DNA from: Sinohyriopsis cumingii
Taxonomy: Eukaryota > Mollusca > Bivalvia > Unionida > Unionidae
Length of the DNA stretch: 64,000 bases
NCBI GenBank assembly: GCA_028554795.2
Contig: CM068839.1
Location: 87,689,540 to 87,753,539 of the forward strand
Direction of reading: 5' to 3'
In this document: positions 10,785 through 25,139 of the stretch, in pieces
Layout of the letters: the number at the start of each line of letters is the position of its first letter
How positions within the stretch are numbered: the first letter of the stretch is position 1
Made by a program: the position numbers and the translations under genes
Notes under the pieces: generated by a model
Databases searched by the model: none
The model's input: only the letters and a program-made list of their open reading frames with translations
Told to the model about the DNA's origin: nothing

Positions 10785-12169
10785 GACAATACAAGAGTAT
10801 ATCACAATTCTACTAGTGCAGCTCTGAGATTGTTTCAGAGACGTACGACCATTCAATCAAAATGCAATTAAACATTTTATAATTTGATTGGTATTGAATG
10901 TTCTAGTTCGAGGTTATCAAAAGCAAATTACATGAAAGAACTGCACAATTCTGCAGGTGCCACATTTTACTTATATAAACACATGTACCATGGAAAAGGA
11001 AAAAAATAGCCAAATAGATTCATATATTACCAAAACATAATGCAAATAGACTTTTTTTAAATATAAATTATTACAAAAAGTGCACGTGTAAGATTTATAA
11101 ATTCCTTGATTGATCTTTTTTATTCTGGCTGTGTCATACAGCAGTTGGATATTTAAAATCAGTTACAATCCTTATTACTGCAGCATATATACTTGTTAAT
11201 TATTCTGACCAAGCATTATGCTATGAGAATTGCATTGCATAAATGGAAATATATTGTACTGCAAACCCACTTCCTCACATCCGACCCTGTTATCTGTTCA
11301 ATGAATGTATTCTACAAGTATGCTCAGTGGCATGAATATGTGTTTTCTCTGAAATGTTTCAAACTTAATGCAAAATAATGGTGAAAGACAAACGTTAATT
11401 CAAATAAAGCATCACACACATACACACGAATGCAACAAGTGTATACAGACAGGATGTCTTTCTTTGTCATACTATTTACACCGATAAATCAACAATAACT
11501 ACTTAAAAGTGTTTTATTCAATTTTTAAATTCGGAAAAATGTGAGAAATACAATAAAACTCAAGAAATATTTATTTGTTGGTATTCCGCAGCGTGACAAA
11601 TGGAACGTAACGCTCAGTGTAATTTCGACAATTTAGAACAAATGTTCATAACCGACAAAAAGATTTCAAAGAAACTATATATGTAATCTTTACTGGTTCG
11701 ATCTACAAGCAAATAGCTGCAGGATTCAGCTAATGGTGTACATTTCAAAAGGGAAATGGGATGAAATTGTCTAGAAGTAATTGTAACCAAAGTGTACTAA
11801 AAGATTACATAGCTCGCCTCTTTGAAGTAATTATAAACAATGTAATAAACGAGTATGTATCTCAACAATTTGATGTAATTGTAACCAGAGTACTAAAGCC
11901 GAGTAAATATCTCAACTCGTTGAAGCAACTGTATAACTGTAAGAAGAGTAATAAATGAGTATATATCTCAACTCTCTGAAGTAATTGTAACCAAAGTACA
12001 ATAAATGATTACATAGCTCATCTCTTAGAGGTAATTGTAACTAGTCTAATAAACTATTACATATCTCAGCTCTTCCAAGCAATTGTAAACAAAATGTAAT
12101 AAATAACAGCTTAGATGACCTCTTCGATGCATTTAATAGTCTTCAGTTTACATAATAAAACTAATTATC

Positions 12170-12749
12170 ATGCAGGTCAAAGGTCTTGGTGATTTCGATG
12201 AACATCATGTAGAGTGGTTGACCTTGCTCTGTGTTCTTCTCTTGGAGTTGTCGTATGGAAAATATCCTGTCTGTCGTCGACCTGCCTGCATTAAAGCCGC
12301 ACTGGGATTCCAGGTGCACACTGTCCGCCAGCAACTGCAGCCTGTTGAATATAATGCGGGCATACACGTTGCCAACGATGCTCAGAAGCGAGATCAAGCG
12401 AGATCCCTCTGTAATTATTACAGTCACTGAGGTCGCCATTGTTTTTGTAAACGGTATCTCGCGCATGTCTTGGGGATCCGCTCCTTCCTCCCAGCAGAGA
12501 CAAAGTAGCTCATGCAGTGGCTGAAGCAATGTTTGTTTCCCACGTTCGATAGCTTCGGGCGGGATGATGTCACTACCTGGTGCTTTGTCGTTTGGGAGGG
12601 AGTCAATTGCTTTGCTGAGCTCCTCTAAGGTGGGCACTTTGTTGAGCTCGTCCATGGTTAGCAGTTTTTATGCTGCTAGGGGCCGCATCGGTGACTGACA
12701 TTTCTTGGTAGTATAGCTCTAGGTAGTGTTCCACCCATCTGGCCATCTG
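12170..12749 (-). mobile_element. LINE fragment C2
   Basis: C-type piece, 164 codons open from 12655 to 12161, MDELNKVPT class, with the 10-bp duplication and the C deletion junction. Motif A is FIEITKTFDL. Confidence 0.9.
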
Positions 12750-13561
12750 TCATACTTAATGCAAAATAATGGTGAAAGACAAACGTTAATTCAAATAAAG
12801 CATCGCACACATACACACGAATGCAACAAGTGTATACAGACATGATGTCTTCCGTCGTCATACTATATACACCGGCTAATCAACAATAACTACTTAAAAG
12901 TGTTTAATTCAATTTTTAAATTCACAAAAAATGTGAGAAATAAAATAAAACTCAAGAAATCTTTATTTGTTGGTATTCTGCTGCGTAACAAATGGAACGT
13001 AACGCCCAGTGTAATTTCGACAATTTAGAACAAATCTTCATATGCGACAAAAAGATTTCAAAGAAACTATATATGTAATCTTTACTGGTTCGATCTACAA
13101 GTAAATAACTCCAGGATTCAGTTTATGGTGTACATTTCAAAAGGAAATGGGATGAAATTATCTCGAAGTAATTGTAAGCAAAGTGTACTAAAAGATTACA
13201 TAGCTCGCCTCTTTGAAGTAATTATAAACAATGTAATAAACGAGTATGTATCTCAACTATTTGATGTAATTGAAACCAGAGTATTAAAGCCGAGTAAATA
13301 TCTCAACTCGTTGAAGTAACTGTATAACTGTAAAAAGAGTAATAAATAAGTATATATCTCAATTCTCTGAAGTAATTGTAACCAAAATACAATAAATGAT
13401 TACATAGCTCATCTCTTCAAGGTAATTGTAACTAGTCTAATAAACTGTTACATATCTCAGCTATTCCAAGCAATTGTAAACAAAATGTAATAAATAACAG
13501 CTTAGATGACCTCTTCGATGCATTTAATAGTCTTCAGTTTACATAATAAAAACTAATTATC

Positions 13562-14553
13562 ATGCAGGTCAATGGTCTTGGTGAGTTCAATGAACATCAT
13601 GTAGAGTGGTTGACCTTGCTCTGTGTTCTTCTCTTGGAGTTGTCGTATGGAAAAGATCATGTCTGTCGTCGACCTGCCTGCTTTAAAGCCGCACTGGGAT
13701 TCCAGGTGCACACGGTCCACCAGCAACTGCAGCCTGTTGAGTATAATGCGGGAATACACTTTGCCAACGATGCTCCGAAGCGAGATCCCTCTGTAATTAT
13801 TACAGTTACTGAGGTCGCCATTGTTTTTGTAAACGGTATCTCGCGCATATCTTGGAGGACCGCTCCTTTCCTCCCAGCAGAGACAAAGTAGCTCATGCAG
13901 CAGCTGAAGCAATGTTGGTTTCCCACGTTCGATAGCTTTGGGCGGGATGCTGTCACTACATGGTGCTTTGTCGTTTGGGACGGAGTCGATTGCTTTGTTG
14001 AGCTCCTCTAAGGTGGGCACTTTGTGGAGCTCCTCTATGGTGGGCAGTTTTTATGCTGTTAGGGCTTCATCGGTGACTGACATTTCTTGGGAGCATAGCT
14101 CTGAGTAGTGTTCCACCCATCTGGCCATCTGTTGCTCGCAGTCAGTGATCTCCTCTCCCGTCAGAGATTTCTGGCGGACGATCCCTTTCACCATAGGGTC
14201 TAGAGCCTTCTTGATATCACAGTACATACCTTGGATGTTTCCGGATTCGGCACTGCGCTGGAGTCCTTCACATAGTTGTTACCAGTACTCGTTCGCGCAC
14301 TGTCTAGCGATGTGTTGGGTGTTGCTTCGAGCGCTTGTGAGGTCAGCAAGCATCCGTTCATTAGGGCATTTTTTGTAAGCTTTGAAGGCTTTTCATTTGT
14401 CTTCGATTATTGGTTCTATCCTTGATAGATGTGCGCTGAACTAGTGCCAAACGTGGCCATGGCTGTGCTGTAGATGACACCCTTCATGGCGCTCCACATG
14501 ACTGTGGCATCGTGATCTGGCAGGTCTTGGAGTGCCTGGTCCAGGGCTAGTAT
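13562..14553 (-). mobile_element. LINE fragment A3
   Basis: A-type piece, RT part open from 14020 to 13553. It shares the A1-specific bases gggcttcatcgg and gcttgtgaggtc at an offset of 12,388 bp. Confidence 0.9.
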
Positions 14554-15961
14554 GAGAATACAAGAGTATATCACAATTATGCTCATGCAGCTCTGAGATT
14601 TTTTCAGAGACGTACGAAAATTCAATCAAAATCCAATTAAACATTTTATAATTTCATTTGTATTAAATGTTCTAATTCGAGGTTATTAAAAGCTTATTAC
14701 ATGAATAAACTGCACAATTTTGCAGGTGCCACATTTTACTTAAATAAAAACAGACACCATGAAAAAGGAAAAATCAGCCAGATATATTCATATATTACCA
14801 AAACATAATGCAAATAGACTTTTTTTTATATAAATTATTACAAAAAGTGCACATGTAAGATTTATAAATTCTTTGGTTGATCTTTTTTATTCTGGCTGTG
14901 TCATACAGGAAATGTTTTTTAAACTAAACAGGCATTGGATATTGAAAATCAATTATAATCCTTATTATTGCAGCATATATACTTGTCAATTATTCTGGCC
15001 AAGCATTATGCTATAAGAATTGCATTGCATAAATGGAAATATATTGTACTGCAAACCCACTTCCTCACATCCGACCCTGTTATCTGTTCAATGAATGTAT
15101 TCTACAAGTATCCTCAATGGCATGAATATCGGTTTTCTTTGAAATGTTTCAAACTTAATGCAAAATAACGGTGAAAGACAAACGTTAATTCAAATAAAGC
15201 ATCACACACATACACACGAATGCAACAAGTGTATACAGACATGATGTCTTCCTTCGTCATACTATATACACCGGCTGATCAACAATAACTACTTAAAAGT
15301 GTTTTATTCAATTGTTAAATATGTAAAACATTTGAGAAATACAATAAAACCCAAGAAATTTGTATTTGTTGGTATTCCACAGCGTGACAAATGGAACGTA
15401 ATTCCCAGTGTAATTTCGACAATTTAGAACAAATCTTCATAACCAACAAAAAGATTTCAAAGAAACTATATATGTAATCTTTACTGGTTCGATCTACAAG
15501 TAAATAGCTGCAGGATTCAGTTAATGGTGTACATTTCAAAAGGGAAATGGGATGAAAATGTCTCGAAGTAATTGTAACCAAAGTGTACTAAAAGATCACA
15601 TAGCTCGCCTCTTTGAAGTAATTATAAACAATGTAATAAACAAGTACGTATCTCAACTCTCTGATGTCATTGAAACCAGAGTACTAAAGCCGAGTAAATA
15701 TCTCAACTCGGTGAAGTAACTGTATAACTGTAACAAGAGTAATAAATGAGTATATACTTCAACTCTCTGAAGTAATTGTAACCAAAGTACAATAAATGAT
15801 TACATAGCTCATCTCTTCAAGGTAATGGTAACTAGACTAATAAACTATTACATATCTCAGCTCTTCCAAGCAATTGTAAACAAAATGTAATAAATAACAG
15901 CTTAGATCACCTCTACGATGCATTTAATAGTCTTCAATTTACATAATAAAAACTAATTATC

Positions 15962-16978
15962 ATGCAGGTCAAAGGTCTTGGTGATTTCGATGAACATCAT
16001 GTAGAGTGGTTGACCTTGCTCTGTGTTCTTCTCTTGGAGTTGTCGTATGGAAAAGATCATGTCTGTCGTCGACCTGCCTGCTTTAAAGCCGCACTGGGAT
16101 TCCAGGTGCACACGGTCCGCCAGCAACTGCAGCCTGTTGAGTATAATGCGGGCATACACTTTGCCAACGATGCTCAGAAGCGAGATCCCTCTGTAGTTAT
16201 TACAGTCACTGAGGTCGCCATTGTTTTTGTAAACGGTATCTCGCGCATATCTTGGGGGACCGCTCCTTTCCTTCCAGCAGAGACAAAGTAGCTCATGCAG
16301 CGGCTGAAGCAATGTTGGTTTCCCACGTTCTATAGTTTTGGGCGGGATGCTGTCACTACCTGGTGCTTTGTCGTTTGGGTGGGAGTCGATTGCTTTGCTG
16401 AGCTCCTCTAAGGTGGGCACTTTGTCGAGCTCATCCATGGTGGGCAGTTTTTATGCTGCTAGGGGCCGCATCGGTGACTAGCATATCCTGGGAGTATAGC
16501 TCTGAGTAGTGTTCCACCCATCTGGCCATCTGTTGCTCACAGTCAGTGATCTCCTCTCCCCTCAGAGATTTCCGGGGAACGGCCCCTTTCACCGTAGGGC
16601 CTAGAGCCTTCTTGATACCACAGTACATACCTTGGATGTTTCCGGACTCGGCAGTGTGCTGGAGTCCTTCACATAGTTGTTACCAGTACTCGTTCGCGCA
16701 CTGTCTAGCGATTGTGTTGGGTGTTGCTTCGAGCACTTCTGAGATCAGCAAGCGTCCGTCCATTAAGGCATTTTTTTGTAACGTTTGAAGGCTTTTCGTT
16801 TGTCTTCGATTATTGGTTCCATCCTTGATAGATGTGCGTTGAACCAGTCCTGGCTGGGCCGTTCCTTTTTGCCAAACATGGCCATGGCTGTGCTGTAGAT
16901 TGCACCCTTCATGGCGTTCCACATGGCTGTGGCATCGTGGTCTGGCAGTTCCTGGAGTGTCTGGTCCAGGGCTAGTAT
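15962..16978 (-). mobile_element. LINE fragment B3
   Basis: B-type piece, RT part open from 16438 to 15953 (161 codons), protein identical to that of B1 over this stretch (both read IPPKTIERGK, where other B copies have KAIERGK). Confidence 0.9.
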
Positions 16979-18363
16979 GACAATACAAGAGTATATCACA
17001 ATTCTACTAGTGCAGCTCTGAGATTGTTTCAGAGACGTACGACCATTCAATCAAAATGCAATTAAACATTTTATAATTTGATTGGTATTGAATGTTCTAG
17101 TTCGAGGTTATCAAAAGCAAATTACATGAAAGAACTGCACAATTCTGCAGGTGCCACATTTTACTTATATAAACACATGTACCATGGAAAAGGAAAAAAA
17201 TAGCCAAATAGATTCATATATTACCAAAACATAATGCAAATAGACTTTTTTTAAATATAAATTATTACAAAAAGTGCACGTGTAAGATTTATAAATTCTT
17301 TGATTGATCTTTTTTATTCTGGCTGTGTCATACAGCAGTTGGATATTTAAAATCAGTTATAATCCTTATTACTGCAGCATATATACTTGTTAATTATTCT
17401 GACCAAGCATTATGCTATGAGAATTGCATTGCATAAATGGAAATATATTGTACTGCAAACCCACTTCCTCACATCCGACCCTGTTATCTGTTCAATGAAT
17501 GTATTCTACAAGTATGCTCAGTGGCATGAATATGTGTTTTCTCTGAAATGTTTCAAACTTAATGCAAAATAATGGTGAAAGACAAACGTTAATTCAAATA
17601 AAGCATCACACACATACACACGAATGCAACAAGTGTATACAGACAGGATGTCTTTCTTTGTCATACTATTTACACCGATAAATCAACAATAACTACTTAA
17701 AAGTGTTTTATTCAATTTTTAAATTCGGAAAAATGTGAGAAATACAATAAAACTCAAGAAATATTTATTTGTTGGTATTCCGCAGCGTGACAAATGGAAC
17801 GTAACGCTCAGTGTAATTTCGACAATTTAGAACAAATGTTCATAACCGACAAAAAGATTTCAAAGAAACTATATATGTAATCTTTACTGGTTCGATCTAC
17901 AAGTAAATAGCTGCAGGATTCAGCTAATGGTGTACATTTCAAAAGGGAAATGGGATGAAATTGTCTCGAAGTAATTGTAACCAAAGTGTACTAAAAGATT
18001 ACATAGCTCGCCTCTTTGAAGTAATTATAAACAATGTAATAAACGAGTATGTATCTCAACAATTTGATGTAATTGTAACCAGAGTACTAAAGCCGAGTAA
18101 ATATCTCAACTCGGTGAAGCAACTGTATAACTGTAACAAGAGTAATAAATGAGTATATATCTCAACTCTCTGAAGTAATTGTAACCAAAGTACAATAAAT
18201 GATTACATAGCTCATCTCTTAGAGGTAATTGTAACTAGTCTAATAAACTATTACATATCTCAGCTCTTCCAAGCAATTGTAAACAAAATGTAATAAATAA
18301 CAGCTTAGATGACCTCTTCGATGCATTTAATAGTCTTCAGTTTACATAATAAAACTAATTATC

Positions 18364-18943
18364 ATGCAGGTCAAAGGTCTTGGTGATGTCGATGAACATC
18401 ATGTAGAGTGGTTGACCTTGCTCTGTGTTCTTCTCTTGGAGTTGTCGTATGGAAAATATCCTGTCTATCGTCGACCTGCCTGCATTAAAGCCGCACTGGG
18501 ATTCCAGGTGCACACTGTCCGCCAGCAACTGCAGCCTGTTGAATATAATGCGGGCATACACGTTGCCAACGATGCTCAGAAGCGAGATCAAGCGAGATCC
18601 CTCTGTAATTATTACAGTCACTGAGGTCGCCATTGTTTTTGTAAACGGTATCTCGCGCATGTCTTGGGGATCCGCTCCTTCCTCCCAGCAGAGACAAAGT
18701 AGCTCATGCAGTGGCTGAAGCAATGTTTGTTTCCCACGTTCGATAGCTTCGGGCGGGATGATGTCACTACCTGGTGCTTTGTCGTTTGGGAGGGAGTCGA
18801 TTGCTTTGCTGAGCTCCTCTAAGGTGGGCACTTTGTCGAACTCATCCATGGTGGGCAGTTTTTATGCTGCTAGGGGCCGCATCGGTGACTGACATTTCTT
18901 GGGAGTATAGCTCTAGGTAGTGTTCCACCCATCTGGCCATCTG
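18364..18943 (-). mobile_element. LINE fragment C3
   Basis: C-type piece, 164 codons open from 18849 to 18355, MDEFDKVPT class. Motif A reads FIDITKTFDL, so the expected catalytic Asp is present where most copies have Glu. Confidence 0.9.
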
Positions 18944-19756
18944 TCATACTTAATGCAAAATAATGGTGAAAGACAAACGTTAATTCAAATAAAGCATCGC
19001 ACACATACACACGAATGCAACAAGTGTATACAGACATGATGTCTTCCGTCGTCATACTATATACACCGGCTAATCAACAATAACTACTTAAAAGTGTTTA
19101 ATTCAATTTTTAAATTCACAAAAAATGTGAGAAATACAATAAAACTCAAGAAATCTTTATTTGTTGGTATTCCGCAGCGTAACAAATGGAACGTAACGCC
19201 CAGTGTAATTTCGACAATTTAGAACAAATCTTCATATGCGACAAAAAGATTTCAAAGAAACTATATATGTAATCTTTACTGGTTCGATCTACAAGTAAAT
19301 AACTCCAGGATTCAGTTTATGGTGTACATTTCAAAAGGGAAATGGGATGAAATTATCTCGAAGTAATTGTAAGCAAAGTGTACTAAAAGATTACATAGCT
19401 CGCCTCTTTGAAGTAATTATAAACAATGTAATAAACGAGTATGTATCTCATCTATTTGATGTAATTGAAACCAGAGTATTAAAGCCGAGTAAATATCTCA
19501 ACTCGTTGAAGTAACTGTATAACTGTAAAAAGAGTAATAAATAAGTATATATCTCAATTCTCTGAAGTAATTGTAACCAAAATACAATAAATGATTACAT
19601 AGCTCATCTCTTCAAGGTAATTGTAACTAGTCTAATAAACTGTTACATATCTCAGCTATTCCAAGCAATTGTAAACAAAATGTAATAAATAACAGCTTAG
19701 ATGACCTCTTCGATGCATTTAATAGTCTTCAGTTTACATAATAAAAACTAATTATC

Positions 19757-20748
19757 ATGCAGGTCAATGGTCTTGGTGAGTTCAATGAACATCATGTAGA
19801 GTGGTTGACCTTGCTCTGTGTTCTTCTCTTGGAGTTGTCGTATGGAAAAGATCATGTCTGTCGTCGACCTGCCTGCTTTAAAGCCGCACTGGGATTCCAG
19901 GTGCACACGGTCCACCAGCAACTGCAGCCTGTTGAGTATAATGCGGGAATACACTTTGCCAACGATGCTCCGAAGCGAGATCCCTCTGTAATTATTACAG
20001 TTACTGAGGTCGCCATTGTTTTTGTAAACGGTATCTCGCGCATATCTTGGAGGACCGCTCCTTTCCTCCCAGCAGAGACAAAGTAGCTCATGCAGCAGCT
20101 GAAGCAATGTTGGTTTCCCACGTTCGATAGCTTTGGGCGGGATGCTGTCACTACATGGTGCTTTGTCGTTTGGGACGGAGTCGATTGCTTTGTTGAGCTC
20201 CTCTAAGGTGGGCACTTTGTGGAGCTCCTCTATGGTACGCAGTTTTTATGCTGTTAGGGCTGCATCGGTGACTGACATTTCTTGGGAGCATAGCTCTGAG
20301 TAGTGTTCCACCCATCTGGCCATCTGTTGCTCGCAGTCAGTGATCTCCTCTCCCGTCAGAGATTTCTGGCGGACGATCCCTTTCACCATAGGGTCTAGAG
20401 CCTTCTTGATATCACAGTACATACCTTGGATGTTTCCGGATTCGGCACTGCGCTGGAGTCCTTCACATAGTTGTTACCAGTACTCGTTCGCGCACTGTCT
20501 AGCGATGTGTTGGGTGTTGCTTCGAGCGCTTGTGAGATCAGCAAGCATCCGTTCATTAGGGCATTTTTTGTAAGCTTTGAAGGCTTTTCATTTGTCTTCG
20601 ATTATTGGTTCTATCCTTGATAGATGTGCGCTGAACTAGTGCCAAACGTGGCCATGGCTGTGCTGTAGATGACACCCTTCATGGCGCTCCACATGACTGT
20701 GGCATCGTGATCTGGCAGGTCTTGGAGTGCCTGGTCCAGGGCTAGTAT
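19757..20748 (-). mobile_element. LINE fragment A4
   Basis: A-type piece, RT part open from 20215 to 19748, the same protein as A1 to A3. It has a private two-base difference near 20236 just upstream of the RT frame. Confidence 0.9.
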
Positions 20749-22156
20749 GAGAATACAAGAGTATATCACAATTATGCTCATGCAGCTCTGAGATTTTTTC
20801 AGAGACGTACGAAAATTCAATCAAAATCCAATTAAACATTTTATAATTTCATTTGTATTAAATGTTCTAATTCGAGGTTATTAAAAGCTTATTACATGAA
20901 TAAACTGCACAATTTTGCAGGTGCCACATTTTACTTAAATAAAAACAGACACCATGAAAAAGGAAAAATCAGCCAGATATATTCATATATTACCAAAACA
21001 TAATGCAAATAGACTTTTTTTTATATAAATTATTACAAAAAGTGCACATGTAAGATTTATAAATTCTTTGGTTGATCTTTTTTATTCTGGCTGTGTCATA
21101 CAGGAAATGTTTTTTAAACTAAACAGGCATTGGATATTGAAAATCAATTATAATCCTTATTATTGCAGCATATATACTTGTCAATTATTCTGGCCAAGCA
21201 TTATGCTATAAGAATTGCATTGCATAAATGGAAATATATTGTACTGCAAACCAACTTCCTCACATCCGACCCTGTTATCTGTTCAATGAATGTATTCTAC
21301 AAGTATCCTCAATGGCATGAATATCGGTTTTCTTTGAAATGTTTCAAACTTAATGCAAAATAACGGTGAAAGACAAACGTTAATTCAAATAAAGCATCAC
21401 ACACATACACACGAATGCAACAAGTGTATACAGACATGATGTCTTCCTTCGTCATACTATATACACCGGCTGATCAACAATAACTACTTAAAAGTGTTTT
21501 ATTCAATTGTTAAATATGTAAAACATTTGAGAAATACAATAAAACCCAAGAAATTTGTATTTGTTGGTATTCCACAGCGTGACAAATGGAACGTAATTCC
21601 CAGTGTAATTTCGACAATTTAGAACAAATCTTCATAACCAACAAAAAGATTTCAAAGAAACTATATATGTAATCTTTACTGGTTCGATCTACAAGTAAAT
21701 AGCTGCAGGATTCAGTTAATGGTGTACATTTCAAAAGGGAAATGGGATGAAAATGTCTCGAAGTAATTGTAACCAAAGTGTACTAAAAGATCACATAGCT
21801 CGCCTCTTTGAAGTAATTATAAACAATGTAATAAACAAGTACGTATCTCAACTATTTGATGTCATTGAAACCAGAGTACTAAAGCCGAGTAAATATCTCA
21901 ACTCGGTGAAGTAACTGTATAACTGTAACAAGAGTAATAAATGAGTATATACTTCAACTCTCTGAAGTAATTGTAACCAAAGTACAATAAATGATTACAT
22001 AGCTCATCTCTTCAAGGTAATGGTAACTAGTCTAATAAACTATTACATATCTCAGCTCTTCCAAGCAATTGTAAACAAAATGTAATAAATAACAGCTTAG
22101 ATGACCTCTTCGATGCATTTAATAGTCTTCAGTTTACATAATAAAAACTAATTATC

Positions 22157-23174
22157 ATGCAGGTCAATGGTCTTGGTGAGTTCAATGAACATCATGTAGA
22201 GTGGTTGACCTTGCTCTGTGTTCTTCTCTTGGAGTTGTCGTATGGAAAAGATCATGTCTGTCGTCGACCTGCCTGCTTTAAAGCCGCACTGGGATTCCAG
22301 GTGCACACGGTCCACCAGCAACTGCAGCCTGTTGAGTATAATGCGGGCATACACTTTGCCAACGATGCTCAGAAGCGAGATCCCTCTGTAGTTATTACAG
22401 TCACTGAGGTCGCCATTGTTTTTGTAAACGGTATCTCGCGCATATCTTGGGGGACCGCTCCTTTCCTTCCAGCAGAGACAAAGTAGCTCATGCAGCGGCT
22501 GAAGCAATGTTGGTTTCCCACGTTCTATAGCTTTGGGCGGGATGCTGTCACTACCTGGTGCTTTGTCGTTTGGGTGGGAGTCGATTGCTTTGCTGAGCTC
22601 CTCTAAGGTGGGCACTTTGTCGAGCTCATCCATGGTGGGCAGTTTTTATGCTGCTAGGGGCCGCATCGGTGACTAGCATATCCTGGGAGTATAGCTCTGA
22701 GTAGTGTTCCACCCATCTGGCCATCTGTTGCTCACAGTCAGTGATCTCCTCTCCCCTCAGAGATTTCCGGGGAACGGCCCCTTTCACCGTGGGGCCTAGA
22801 GCCTTCTTGATACCACAGTACATACCTTGGATGTTTCCGGACTCGGCAGTGTGCTGGAGTCCTTCACATAGTTGTTACCAGTACTCGTTCGCGCACTGTC
22901 TAGCGATTGTGTTGGGTGTTGCTTCGAGCACTTCTGAGATCAGCAAGCGTCCGTCCATTAAGGCATTTTTTTTGTAACGTTTGAAGGCTTTTCGTTTGTC
23001 TTCGATTATTGGTTCCATCCTTGATAGATGTGCGTTGAACCAGTCCTGGCTGGGCCGTTCCTTTTTGCCAAACATGGCCATGGCTGTGCTGTAGATTGCA
23101 CCCTTCATGGCGTTCCACATGGCTGTGGCATCGTGGTCTGGCAGGTCCTGGAGTGTCTGGTCCAGGGCTAGTAT
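22157..23174 (-). mobile_element. LINE fragment B4 with joined linker frame
   Basis: B-type piece, RT part open from 22633 to 22148. A run of eight T (22966-22973; seven in the other B copies) puts the two halves of the linker in one frame, so the linker is open for 123 codons from 23246 to 22875 (KRYKKNALMDGRLLISEVLE). The stop after CANEYW remains, so it is still dead. Confidence 0.9.
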
Positions 23175-24559
23175 GACAATACAAGAGTATATCACAATTC
23201 TACTAATGCAGCTCTGAGATTGTTTCAGAGACGTACGACCATTCAATCAAAATGCAATTAAACATTTTATAATTTGATTGGCACTGAATGTTCTAGTTCG
23301 AGGTTATCAAAAGCAAATTACATGAAAGAACTGCACAATTCTGCAGGTGCCACATTTTACTTATATAAACACATGTACCATGGAAAAGGAAAAAAATAGC
23401 CAAATAGATTCATATATTACCAAAACATAATGCAAATAGACTTTTTTTAAATATAAATTATTACAAAAAGTGCACGTGTAAGATTTATAAATTCTTTGAT
23501 TGATCTTTTTTATTCTGGCTGTGTCATACAGCAGTTGGATATTTAAAATCAGTTATAATCCTTATTACTGCAGCATATATACTTGTTAATTATTCTGACC
23601 AAGCATTATGCTATGAGAATTGCATTGCATAAATGGAAATATATTGTACTGCAAACCCACTTCCTCACATCCGACCCTATTATCTGTTCAATGAATGTAT
23701 TCTACAAGTATGCTCAGTGGCATGAATATGTGTTTTCTCTGAAATGTTTCAAACTTAATGAAAAATAATGGTGAAAGACAAACGTTAATTCAAATAAAGC
23801 ATCACACACATACACACGAATGCAACAAGTGTATACAGACAGGATGTCTTTCTTTGTCATACTATTTACACCGATAAATCAACAATAACTACTTAAAAGT
23901 GTTTTATTCAATTTTTAAATTCGGAAAAATGTGAGAAATACAATAAAACTCAAGAAATATTTATTTGTTGGTATTCCGCAGCGTGACAAATGGAACGTAA
24001 CGCTCAGTGTAATTTCGACAATTTAGAACAAATGTTCATAACCGACAAAAAGATTTCAAAGAAACTATATATGTAATCTTTACTGGTTCGATCTACAAGT
24101 AAATAGCTGTAGTATTCAGCTAATGGTGTACATTTCAAAAGGGAAATGGGATGAAATTGTCTCGAAGTAATTGTAACCAAAGTGTACTAAAAGATTACAT
24201 AGCTCGCCTCTTTGAAGTAATTATAAACAATGTAATAAACGAGTATGTATCTCAACAATTTGATGGAATTGTAACCAGAGTACTAAAGCCGAGTAAATAT
24301 CTCAACTCGTGGAAGCAACTGTATAACTGTAAGAAGAGTAATAAATGAGTATATATCTCAACTCTCTGAAGTAATTGTAACCAAAGTACAATAAATGATT
24401 ACATAGCTCATCTCTTAGAGGTAATTGTAACTAGTCTAATAAACTATTACATATCTCAGCTCTTCCAAGCAATTGTAAACAAAATGTAATAAATAACAGC
24501 TTAGATGACCTCTTCGATGCATTTAATAGTCTTCAGTTTACATAATAAAACTAATTATC

Positions 24560-25139
24560 ATGCAGGTCAAAGGTCTTGGTGATTTCGATGAACATCATGT
24601 AGAGTGGTTGACCTTGCTCTGTGTTCTTCTCTTGGAGTTGTCGTATGGAAAATATCCTGTCTATCGTCGACCTGCCTGCATTAAAGCCGCACTGGGATTC
24701 CAGGTGCACACTGTCCGCCAGCAACTGCAGCCTGTTGAATATAATGCGGGCATACACGTTGCCAACGATGCTCAGAAGCGAGATCAAGCGAGATCCCTCT
24801 GTAATTATTACAGTCACTGAGGTCGCCATTGTTTTTGTAAACGGTATCTCGCGCATGTCTTGGGGATCCGCTCCTTCCTCCCAGCAGAGACAAAGTAGCT
24901 CATGCAGTGGCTGAAGCAATGTTTGTTTCCCACGTTCGATAGCTTCGGGCGGGATGATGTCACTACCTGGTGCTTTGTCGTTTGGGAGGGAGTCAATTGC
25001 TTTGCTGAGCTCCTCTAAGGTGGGCACATTGTTGAGCTCGTCCATGGTTAGCAGTTTTTATGCTGCTAGGGGCCGCATCGGTGACTGACATTTCTTGGGA
25101 GTATAGCTCTAGGTAGTGTTCCACCCATCTGGCCATCTG
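24560..25139 (-). mobile_element. LINE fragment C4
   Basis: C-type piece, 164 codons open from 25045 to 24551, starting MDELNNVPT, a private variant of the even-numbered class. Motif A is FIEITKTFDL. Confidence 0.9.

Larger units (their letters stand above)
7368..13561 (+). repeat. HOR copy 2 (A2-B2-C2), 6194 bp
   Basis: A2 is 7368-9767, B2 is 9768-12169 and C2 is 12170-13561. The start of the B2 LINE piece is A-like (ggtgagttcaatgaac, cggtccaccag) before it becomes B-like further on, so B2 looks like a mosaic. B2 shares gtggtatcgtgg near 10736 with B6. Confidence 0.97.
13562..19756 (+). repeat. HOR copy 3 (A3-B3-C3), 6195 bp
   Basis: A3 is 13562-15961, B3 is 15962-18363 and C3 is 18364-19756. 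It is close to HOR 1 at an offset of 12,388 bp. C3 is one base longer than C2 (aaaagggaaatggg near 19333 against aaaaggaaatggg), a length polymorphism that also marks C5 and C8 to C10. Confidence 0.97.
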
